From: SLFT01 sp964493075
Lineage (GTDB): Bacteria; Hydrogenedentota; Hydrogenedentia; Hydrogenedentales; CAITNO01
Direction: 5' to 3'
NCBI GenBank assembly: GCA_964493075.1
Contig: CAZBNU010000019.1
Location: 1-34,606, forward strand
Length of the DNA: 34,606 bases
In this document: positions 10,227-16,490 of the stretch, in pieces
How the letters are laid out: every line of letters starts with the position of its first letter
Numbering within the stretch: the stretch's first letter is position 1
The notes under the pieces: generated by a model
The model's input: the letters and a program-made list of their open reading frames with translations, nothing else
Database searches by the model: none
Told to the model about the DNA's origin: nothing
Position numbers and translations under genes: made by a program

Positions 10227-11405
10227 CTATTTTTCGGTGAAATAATCAACCGTCTCGTCAACTGGAAAGGGCAACTGATTGAATTCAACCTTCGGTGCTT
10301 TTCCGAAAAACTGCCAGTCCGCAAAATCCAGTAATGCCCGATAGTCAACAGGGCTGTGATCATGGCCGCCGGAACGAAAGTGCATGGCGTTGCGTTCCGG
10401 GACGCCGAGGAACTCATAAACCGGCTGTGCTGCCAGGTAATTGGCCTGCGTGCCGATGGGGTTGGCCCAGGCATCATCCGTACCGTCCGTACTCAACACA
10501 GGACGGGGCGCAACCAGGGCACGCATAAAATGTTGGTCAAAGGGCAGGTGGGCTTCCTTGCCAGCGTAGTTCCGAAAATCCTTGTGGAACCATTCCTGCC
10601 ATCGTTCCGGACGGGTGATGGCTTCCAGGTCTTCGCAGTCTGGCCCCAGGATACGGTATAGCCCTGCGCCGCCGCAGCCGGAACCGTTCGGATTTACAAT
10701 GGCAAAGCGCTCATCCACGGCCCCTGCCAGTAGCGCCGCTTTGCCGCTGCGCGAGTGGCCGGTGATGATGACTTTCGAAGCGTCCACTTGCGGCAGGGTT
10801 TCCAGATAATCCAACATGCGCGACGCGCCCCAGGCCCAGGCGGCCAGCGTAGCAATCTCCATGTCTGGATAAGCCTGTTCCACCGCACCGGGAGTTGGTC
10901 TACCTTCTTCTGAACGATCAAAGCGTTCCGGCCCGAAACCGGCGAAAATATAGCCCCGTTCATTGATTTCCTTGATGATGGGCGCATTCCAGCCAATGTT
11001 CATAATGACCGGACACGGCTTGTCGCTGGCAGCAGGAAAATACAGGTCCAACTGGGCGCGTATCCTATTCTTCGGACCCATGGTAACGCTATGCTTTTCA
11101 AGGCGGGTAGCACCGTCATGGAGCGTTTTTTTGCTGAAGATACGCTTTCGGGTGACATTCCCCGGCGCCTCGGGAAGAGGCCCATACTGGATGTTCAACA
11201 CCAAGTTCAGAATCTCCTGGCGCCGCCGCAGCCAGTCTTCTTTGGTTTGGACTTGCGATCCATCCAGGAACTGGAACGGGTCCGGAAGTGCTTCAACGGC
11301 AGGGAAACGGTCCGGCGCAAAGGTGGACTGGGCCACCACGTCGCTGCTTACCGCCAGACTACAAATAACCGCCATAAAAAGGGACACTACGACCAAGTCT
11401 TTCAT
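10227..11405 (-). CDS. Secreted alpha/beta-hydrolase, CE15 glucuronoyl esterase-like
   Basis: A 392-residue protein with a signal peptide (about 1-25, ending VVAQS), so probably periplasmic or secreted. The nucleophile elbow reads GHSRSGKAAL near residue 217, close to the G-C/H-S-R-x-G-K-x-A motif of CE15 esterases, and is followed by NPNGSGCGG as in that family. The probable catalytic histidine is in SGGHDHSP near the C-terminus. CE15 enzymes cleave ester links between lignin and glucuronoxylan, and many bacterial homologues act on other uronic-acid esters or have no known substrate. The start ATG has AAGGA ten bases upstream. It is not in an obvious polysaccharide locus, although a symporter operon and a sugar isomerase lie elsewhere in the window. 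The general hydrolase call is secure; the exact family is likely. Confidence 0.75.
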   Translation of the reverse strand: MKDLVVVSLFMAVICSLAVSSDVVAQSTFAPDRFPAVEALPDPFQFLDGSQVQTKEDWLRRRQEILNLVLNIQYGPLPEAPGNVTRKRIFSKKTLHDGATRLEKHSVTMGPKNRIRAQLDLYFPAASDKPCPVIMNIGWNAPIIKEINERGYIFAGFGPERFDRSEEGRPTPGAVEQAYPDMEIATLAAWAWGASRMLDYLETLPQVDASKVIITGHSRSGKAALLAGAVDERFAIVNPNGSGCGGAGLYRILGPDCEDLEAITRPERWQEWFHKDFRNYAGKEAHLPFDQHFMRALVAPRPVLSTDGTDDAWANPIGTQANYLAAQPVYEFLGVPERNAMHFRSGGHDHSPVDYRALLDFADWQFFGKAPKVEFNQLPFPVDETVDYFTEK

Positions 11406-11534
11406 AATTCACAATTCCTTCTTTTTCCCGTTGAGGCTTAGCGATGTCGCCAGTGAGGTCGGTCTGGACTGGCGGCTATATTCCATGTCACCCATTAGCG
11501 TATTACTACTGACCACACCGTAACAACAAGGGTT

Positions 11535-11732
11535 TCAGTCGACGAATACCAGAATCTGTTCGTTGCCATCGGTTCTTCTATAGGCGATACCCAGCAACTC
11601 GCCAATCTTATCCGCACCCTGCAGATCGACCTGAATGAGTTCTACTGCGACGATTATCTGATCTTGTTGGATTACATGCAGCAACAGGATCAACCCATCC
11701 ACTGACATAGCGACAAGACATTCCGCCGTCAT
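11535..11732 (-). CDS. Doubtful small ORF in a poorly explained region
   Basis: A 65-residue frame starting at ATG 11732 with a regular alternation of hydrophobic residues (VDGLILLLHVIQQ, then GADKIGELLGIAYR) and an acidic end. I recognise no family and see no good ribosome site. The opposite strand over the same bases, 11499-11704, is also open and reads as a plausible C-terminus (VSVDEYQNLFVAIGSSIG onward, stop at 11702-11704) but has no start. Upstream in another plus frame, LSDVASEVGLDWRLYSMSP also looks protein-like. The stretch may therefore be a decayed plus-strand gene with a frameshift near 11497 rather than a live minus-strand gene. Codon usage does not settle the matter by eye. Confidence 0.25.
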   Translation of the reverse strand: MTAECLVAMSVDGLILLLHVIQQDQIIVAVELIQVDLQGADKIGELLGIAYRRTDGNEQILVFVD

Positions 11733-11756
11733 TTCTGTTTTCGGCGGGAACAGAAA
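11721..11756. repeat. Overlapping, mutually exclusive inverted repeats
   Basis: TTTCTGTT (11732-11739) is the reverse complement of AACAGAAA (11749-11756) with nine bases between. TTCCGCC (11721-11727) can instead pair with GGCGGGAA (11743-11750) with one bulge. The two pairings share bases, so only one can form at a time. They lie in the 600-base stretch between the esterase and the sigma-54 regulator. No function is assigned. Confidence 0.4.
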
Positions 11757-11953
11757 TTTATCACTATGTCCCTTCCACGAAGTGCATAAACACCTTTTTG
11801 TTGGTTGTGGATAAGATGTGGAAAACCCCTTTTGAGGGGTGTTTCTTATAAAATAAAGGAACTGGCATACTCTGCCGCATCTCATTATTACACTTTGTAC
11901 CATTTGCATTTTTGCTCTTTAAAGTCGTAATTTTACAGAAATCCGTTCGCAGA
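11757..11953. other. AT-rich intergenic stretch upstream of the sigma-54 activator
   Basis: No credible gene on either strand. A small hairpin (ACCCC, loop TTTTGA, GGGGT at 11826-11841) is followed by GTTTCTT and might be a weak plus-strand terminator. The remainder is AT-rich, as expected for an upstream regulatory region. Confidence 0.4.
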
Positions 11954-11983
11954 TTGAATACAATCGCTCTATTATGATACAAT
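11954..11983 (+). promoter_or_regulatory. Candidate sigma-70 promoter of the NtrC-type regulator
   Basis: TTGAAT (11954-11959) and TACAAT (11978-11983) are separated by 18 bases. A start near 11990 would give a leader of about 22 bases before the ATG at 12013, just long enough to include its AAGGA ribosome site. Confidence 0.5.
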
Positions 11984-12012
11984 ATCGATCGAAGATAAAG
12001 AAGGACGTTTCA

Positions 12013-13398
12013 ATGAGAAACAAAGATGGCTTTACGAAAATGCGTTTATTAGTAGCATGTCAGGATGTGGAATATGGCATGACATTGGCCCGTTTTATGG
12101 AATCTCCCACACTTTCCATAGAGCGCTGTCATGATATGGCTGGACTGTTGCGCCTGGTGAGTCGCAGCAATTATGATGCGCTAGTGCTGGACCTGGACCT
12201 GGACGCGCAAGGCGATATTGATTTGGTGTCATTTGTGCGTCAACGCAACCCGGCAACGCGCATGGTACTTCTCTTTGAAATGGCGGACATTGAAGCGGCA
12301 TTGGACGGCATCCGTCTGGGTGCGTATTTCTATCTGCCCAAATCCAGCCCACCCTCCGATGTGGCGCATGCCGTAAACAAGGCACTGGAAAGCAAGGCTT
12401 TGGATGCCAGTCTGGACAATTACGAACAGACCGTGTTCGAAGAGCTTGCAGGACGCACGGACGCCATGCGCCGCATTATCGAGCTGATTCGCAAGGTGGC
12501 GCCCACCGACAGCACGGTGTTGCTGTTAGGCGAGAGCGGTTCGGGTAAGGAGGTGGTGGCCCAGACGCTACACCGGCTAAGTTCACGCCGTGACAAGCCT
12601 TTCGTGGCCATCAACTGCGCCGCATTACCGGATGCACTGCTGGAAAGCGAATTGTTTGGCCACGTGCGCGGCGCCTTTACGGGCGCAACGGACCATAAGC
12701 AGGGCCTGTTTGAGACGGCAGACGGCGGCACCCTGTTTCTGGATGAAATCGGGGACATGTCGGCCATTACCCAGGCCAAGTTGCTTCGGGTATTGCAGAA
12801 CGGCGAAGTGCGGCGGGTGGGTTCCACGACCACCGTTCGCGTCAATGTGCGCATTATTGCCGCCACCAATCGCGACCTGTTCGACGCAGTCAATCGTCTG
12901 GCATTCCGTGAAGACCTGTATTACCGCCTGAATGTGGTGCAAATCCGCATTCCCCCGCTGCGCGAACGGATGGATGCGCTTCCGGCGCTGGTCAATCATT
13001 TTATTGCCCGTGCCAATGCAAAATACGACAAGCAGATCACCGGCATGGACAGCGCTGCCTCCCAATATCTGCGCCAGTACCCCTATCCCGGTAATGTACG
13101 CGAATTAGAAAGCATCATTGCCCATAGCGTTATCATGGCGGATGGTGCAGAAATCACGGCGCAGGATTTGCCCGATTATGTGCGGCATGGTTGCGTTATA
13201 CGTCCTGCCCTCACCTATATGCGGGACGACAGCGTGCCAACCCTTGCAGAAATGGAGGCGCGGCATATACGCTTCGCGCTTGAAACGCTGAAAGGCAACC
13301 AAAGCCGCGCAGCAAAAGAGTTGGGTATATCGCGATCCACCCTGTGGCGTAAGATGCGGGAGTACGACATAGCGGCAGCGGTTGAGGAAAGCGAATAA
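12013..13398 (+). CDS. NtrC-family sigma-54 activator with a degenerate receiver domain
   Basis: A 461-residue transcription activator with receiver domain (about 10-125), AAA+ domain (about 140-370) and Fis-type helix-turn-helix (about 420-455). The ATPase has Walker A GESGSGKE near 173, the sigma-54-contacting GAFTGA loop near 220, Walker B TLFLDEIGD and an arginine-finger region (FREDLYYRLNV), so it should remodel sigma-54 holoenzyme. The receiver keeps Asp60 and Lys110, but the acidic pair is Cys16-Gln17 and the conserved Thr/Ser is Phe88. Normal aspartyl phosphorylation is therefore doubtful. The ATG at 12013 has AAGGA seven bases upstream; ATG 11974 lies inside the promoter. No histidine kinase is adjacent. 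It converges on the symporter operon across a repeat hairpin. I found no convincing -24/-12 target in the window. Confidence 0.93.
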   Translation: MRNKDGFTKMRLLVACQDVEYGMTLARFMESPTLSIERCHDMAGLLRLVSRSNYDALVLDLDLDAQGDIDLVSFVRQRNPATRMVLLFEMADIEAALDGIRLGAYFYLPKSSPPSDVAHAVNKALESKALDASLDNYEQTVFEELAGRTDAMRRIIELIRKVAPTDSTVLLLGESGSGKEVVAQTLHRLSSRRDKPFVAINCAALPDALLESELFGHVRGAFTGATDHKQGLFETADGGTLFLDEIGDMSAITQAKLLRVLQNGEVRRVGSTTTVRVNVRIIAATNRDLFDAVNRLAFREDLYYRLNVVQIRIPPLRERMDALPALVNHFIARANAKYDKQITGMDSAASQYLRQYPYPGNVRELESIIAHSVIMADGAEITAQDLPDYVRHGCVIRPALTYMRDDSVPTLAEMEARHIRFALETLKGNQSRAAKELGISRSTLWRKMREYDIAAAVEESE

Positions 13399-13409
13399 CT
13401 TTGTATTCT

Positions 13410-13441
13410 GGTGGGTTCCGCGTCCGCTTCACCCACCCTAC
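13410..13441. repeat. Dispersed inverted-repeat element, copy 1
   Basis: GGTGGGT and ACCCACC flank a 15-base centre (TTCCGCGTCCGCTTC region), forming a hairpin between two convergent genes that end at 13398 and 13446. Its core TGGGTTCCG...CGCTTCACCCA recurs at 28015-28040. Both copies lie outside genes. Copy 1 could also act as a bidirectional transcription barrier, although no strong T-run follows it. Confidence 0.6.
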
Positions 13442-13445
13442 AACT

Positions 13446-14033
13446 TCATCCGTGGATATTTTCTGATGCGGTGTCTTTTCGTTTCTGGATGAGAGCGTTG
13501 ACAATGGCGACACGCACTTGCGTGCCCATGGGACTTCCTGTATACCCATCGAGCACGGCCAGATCAATTTTGCTGCCCAGGCGGTAGTAGTAATAAACCC
13601 ATACGGGCTGATAATATAAGCAGGACTCCAGCGTATCTTCTATTAAAGGTTTTGTTCCCCGACGGCGCAGAAAGTACTTGAGTAACCCTTGTCTCGCGAG
13701 CCTGTCCGCCTCTTCCAGATCAAGTATTATCGGGAATTGTTCTTCTTCGGGCTCCCCTGATTCGAGAATTTCTTTGCGTTCAAACAGCGCAAACCCGCCG
13801 AAACTGGCATCTACCGAAACCCAGGTATCACTTCGTTTTTCACCGAGCGATAACGCCATCTGTATTGAATAGGCAGGCATCCATACCAGTTCGAGCGATT
13901 CCGGCAACCCTTCTGGCGAAGACTTCACGGGACGATGCCGCAACAATCCATACATGTTTATGAATCGGCGACGAAAAAACAACTGCGCTGCGTCCGTACG
14001 CGGTATACGAAGGGGAAGGTGAAGAACCGTCAT
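13446..14033 (-). CDS. Unknown 195-residue protein, last gene of the symporter operon
   Basis: I recognise no named family. The protein has no signal peptide or membrane helix. A basic N-terminal half (FFRRRFINMYGLLRHRPVKS) is followed by a beta-rich segment. The C-terminal segment, with aromatic-rich PVWVYYYYRLGSK then AVLDGYTGSPMG, resembles the YPxWVxYY...VxDGxTG pattern seen in small domains of membrane-associated proteins. It overlaps the upstream small membrane protein gene by four bases (ATGA), which implies translational coupling, and lacks its own ribosome site. The likely setting is the cytoplasmic face of a complex with the symporter and its two small partners; this is inferred only from gene organisation. 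Confidence 0.7.
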   Translation of the reverse strand: MTVLHLPLRIPRTDAAQLFFRRRFINMYGLLRHRPVKSSPEGLPESLELVWMPAYSIQMALSLGEKRSDTWVSVDASFGGFALFERKEILESGEPEEEQFPIILDLEEADRLARQGLLKYFLRRRGTKPLIEDTLESCLYYQPVWVYYYYRLGSKIDLAVLDGYTGSPMGTQVRVAIVNALIQKRKDTASENIHG

Positions 14034-14293
14034 GGACTGTTCTTAGCCGCCCTGCGCATTCCCAGCCACCCGTAGGCAATCACACAGCCGCCAATAAGAA
14101 GAAGCGCACCGCCGCATATAGCATTCACCACTGCTGCGCGAGGCCGGTCAAGCGCCCAGAATGTGCCGATAAGCACAGGAACACCCAAAGCAAACAGAAA
14201 TAATCCCACGGCCACATTGGTTTCGCTGTCCCGTTTCAGCGTTTCATTTGCGGTTACAACTTTATTCTTGGTCTTGTCAATAGCCTGAGACAT
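14030..14293 (-). CDS. Small two-helix membrane protein of the symporter operon
   Basis: An 87-residue protein with a charged N-terminal 25 residues followed by two hydrophobic helices (VGLFLFALGVPVLIGTFW at about 28-46, and AICGGALLLIGGCVIAYGWL at about 57-76) and a short basic tail RRAAK. Both ends should face the cytoplasm by the positive-inside rule. It has an excellent ribosome site, AAGGAG six bases before ATG. Ten bases separate it from the upstream gene, and its stop overlaps the start of the next gene by four bases. I do not recognise a family. Small accessory membrane subunits occur beside some sodium:solute symporters (DUF485 or DUF4212 types), but this sequence does not obviously match either. 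Confidence 0.75.
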   Translation of the reverse strand: MSQAIDKTKNKVVTANETLKRDSETNVAVGLFLFALGVPVLIGTFWALDRPRAAVVNAICGGALLLIGGCVIAYGWLGMRRAAKNSP

Positions 14294-14303
14294 GGTTTAC
14301 TCC

Positions 14304-14585
14304 TTAACGAAAATAAAAGTACACAAACACGTGGGGCAGCATGGAAACAATAGTCCATAACCGCAAATCCGTCCACCACCCCTTAAATGGCCGCCCCTCA
14401 TTTACATAGGATTCTTTCAATAGGAAACACACCCAGGCCATGGTGCCCACAAAGAAAACAATAGCGGCGATGGTGGCATAGGGCTCGTAGTACCCATTGA
14501 GAAATTCGTTGATGGGATGAAAGAATTTACTCAGAATCGGGTAGAAGGCAACTTTGCAGAAGGCTTCTATTTGTTCTTCAAACAT
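14304..14585 (-). CDS. Small membrane protein encoded directly after the symporter
   Basis: A 93-residue protein with an amphipathic N-terminus (FEEQIEAFCKVAFYPI), a clear helix at about 38-56 (TIAAIVFFVGTMAWVCFLL), a connecting segment with GRPFKGWW, and a second hydrophobic stretch near the C-terminus (LWTIVSMLPHVFVYFYF). Its ATG overlaps the symporter stop codon by one base (TGATG), indicating reinitiation coupling and probably stoichiometric production. No family is recognised. An accessory subunit of the transporter is the simplest reading, by analogy with small partners of other sodium symporters. Confidence 0.72.
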   Translation of the reverse strand: MFEEQIEAFCKVAFYPILSKFFHPINEFLNGYYEPYATIAAIVFFVGTMAWVCFLLKESYVNEGRPFKGWWTDLRLWTIVSMLPHVFVYFYFR

Positions 14586-16144
14586 CAGGAGTTCCTTTCT
14601 TCAAGGGCCAATTGCGCCTCGTCACTCTGGATGACAGAACCCCAGGTGAGTCCCCGGAGTTTTTCTTCAGATTCGGGCTTGGTCAGCAGACTAACCACAA
14701 TGGTTACGGCAAGTGAGAAAACAAACGACCACCATGCAACAAAGAGAAACGGATCATCAGACGTGAATAATCCCGGTGTGTACTTGAGAATAAAGCAGAA
14801 CGCGACGCCGAGGGTCAGTCCTGCCAAACCACCCCACTGCGTTGCGCGCCGCCAGATAATGCCTAACAGCAGAATAGCCAGGGTTGGCCCTTGGAACATA
14901 CTCAATATAGTCTGGGTAAAGACATAAATACTTTCCCGGTCCGCTATGGGCTTTGCAAGAAGCGCGGAAATAATGATGAGGAATGCCGTGAAACCACGTC
15001 CCATATTGAGCGCTTGGCGTTCAGTGAGCATGGGTCTGCCAAACCAGCGGCGGGCCTGTCCCCAGATGTCGGTGATGAACATGGTACTCGCCGAATTCAG
15101 TGTTCCGGAAATACTAGACATAAGCGCCGCAAACAGGGCGGCAAACATCAGGCCACGCAATCCCGCCGGCAGTAATAGACGAATCATCTCAGGCACAGCA
15201 CGGTCTGCCTCTTCAACGGGCAGATGGGGCACGAGAATAATGGCGCACAATCCGGGCAACGCCACCATCAGAGGTATCATGGACTTCAAAAAGCCGCCCA
15301 GCAACATGCCGCCCTTGGCGTCCCATTCGGTGCGAGCGCCCAGGGTACGTTGCACGATAACCTGGTTACCACTCATATAAGCAACCGCGAGCACAATACC
15401 CAAGCCGAAAACAATGCCTGTCCACGGGAAGGGACCTTCGGTGTTGTGGGGCAAGAGGATGGTAAAATGGTTTTGAAATTCTGGGCCTTTGGCAAGAATT
15501 TGTTCCTGCAGCGAACTCCATCCGCCAACTTCCCACAGGGATAGGGTCAGGAGCCCAAAACCACCCACAAACATTACGATCAACTGCACCACATCGGTGA
15601 ACACCACTGCAGTCAGGCCGCCAGAGAATGTATAGAGGCCCGTAACAATCGCCATAAGCCACAACGACGCCTGCGCGTTCCAACCCAGCACCGTGTGCAT
15701 CAGTTTGTCTGCAGAAACCCATAGCATAATGGCAAGACCAAGGAACAGCACCACGGCCCAAATCACTGCATTGATAAACTGCACGGCCGTATTGTAGCGT
15801 CGCCCCAGAAACTCCGGAATGGTGAACACGCCTGTGCGCCAGAAATAGGGAACAAAAACAAATGCGGCAAATGCCATGGCTGGCATCGACCCAATCCAGT
15901 CGAAATTGGCGGCGGACACGCCGTTCTGAAATGTGGCACCGGCTACTGCCACAAAGTCCATCGCTCCGATATCGCTGACTACGATGGAAAAACCGATGGC
16001 CCAGAAGGGCAATGCTTTTCCGGACACAAAAAAATCTTCTGCATTGCTGATGAAGCGTGTGCAGAAGAAACCCAATGCAAGGGTGCCGACCATATAAACA
16101 GCAATGATTGTAATATCAATGTTACTGAGACCAATGTTTTCCAT
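14585..16144 (-). CDS. Sodium:solute symporter (SSS family)
   Basis: A 519-residue inner-membrane transporter of the SSS/SLC5 family, coupling sodium entry to uptake of a sugar, organic acid or similar solute. The N-terminal helix pair with CTRFISNAEDFFVSGK and the following GFSIVVSDIGAMDF match the helix 1-2 region of the LeuT-fold core. The GLMFAALFAALMSSISGTLN segment in helix 8 carries the sodium-site residues. The hydropathy suits 12-13 helices. Substrate cannot be read from sequence. The ATG at 16144 has GGAAGG at about six bases; the open frame extends 70 codons further upstream, but that extension lacks transporter features. It heads a four-gene operon with two small membrane proteins and a 195-residue protein, all overlapping or nearly so. 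The downstream convergent gene is a sigma-54 activator. Confidence 0.9.
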   Translation of the reverse strand: MENIGLSNIDITIIAVYMVGTLALGFFCTRFISNAEDFFVSGKALPFWAIGFSIVVSDIGAMDFVAVAGATFQNGVSAANFDWIGSMPAMAFAAFVFVPYFWRTGVFTIPEFLGRRYNTAVQFINAVIWAVVLFLGLAIMLWVSADKLMHTVLGWNAQASLWLMAIVTGLYTFSGGLTAVVFTDVVQLIVMFVGGFGLLTLSLWEVGGWSSLQEQILAKGPEFQNHFTILLPHNTEGPFPWTGIVFGLGIVLAVAYMSGNQVIVQRTLGARTEWDAKGGMLLGGFLKSMIPLMVALPGLCAIILVPHLPVEEADRAVPEMIRLLLPAGLRGLMFAALFAALMSSISGTLNSASTMFITDIWGQARRWFGRPMLTERQALNMGRGFTAFLIIISALLAKPIADRESIYVFTQTILSMFQGPTLAILLLGIIWRRATQWGGLAGLTLGVAFCFILKYTPGLFTSDDPFLFVAWWSFVFSLAVTIVVSLLTKPESEEKLRGLTWGSVIQSDEAQLALEERNS

Positions 16145-16490
16145 AAAAGCCCTTCCAAAATCACATTGTTTGCTTAATTTTACAGACACCGTCCTCGAAA
16201 AGCAATGAACATGACACGGTATCATCAACCCTAGTACAGGAGAAACGTTTTGATCCACAAACCAAGCCCGTGCCCACGACAGCGCATTGGCTTCAATTGT
16301 TGGTTTGGTTATTGCTTTTTTTTCCTGATAAATCTCTTGCGCAGAAAAACACATTCTGCTATCCGAACAGTGTCCAGATAAGGCCCAAACAACTTTGCAT
16401 ATCTTCGAGTCATGGACCTCAACCGATATCCACCGGTCTGTATCAGAGGGTGCCTATCTGCTCCTGCCCGTGCGGACAAGAGATACGGCG
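16145..16490. other. Gene-free stretch between the IPT-domain gene and the symporter
   Basis: It contains the candidate symporter promoter at 16177-16205. The rest shows no convincing gene. A plus-strand frame from GTG 16270 has a signal-like hydrophobic start (LLVWLLLFF), but it lacks a ribosome site and runs into the opposite-strand gene. No terminator hairpin for the gene ending at 16491 is obvious. Confidence 0.5.
16177..16205 (-). promoter_or_regulatory. Candidate promoter of the symporter operon
   Basis: On the minus strand TTGCTT (16205-16200) is followed after 17 bases by TAAAAT (16182-16177). The -10 matches consensus at five of six positions. The start would be near 16170, about 26 bases before the symporter ATG. 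Confidence 0.45.

Noticed and set aside
10963..11523. Plus-strand frame of 186 codons overlapping the esterase
   Set aside because: Most of it is antisense to the esterase gene. Only its last 25 codons lie outside, and these are discussed as a possible remnant.
11864..11880. Possible sigma-54 promoter TGGCAT...GCCGC
   Set aside because: The -12 GC dinucleotide falls one position off from the required spacing relative to the -24 GG.
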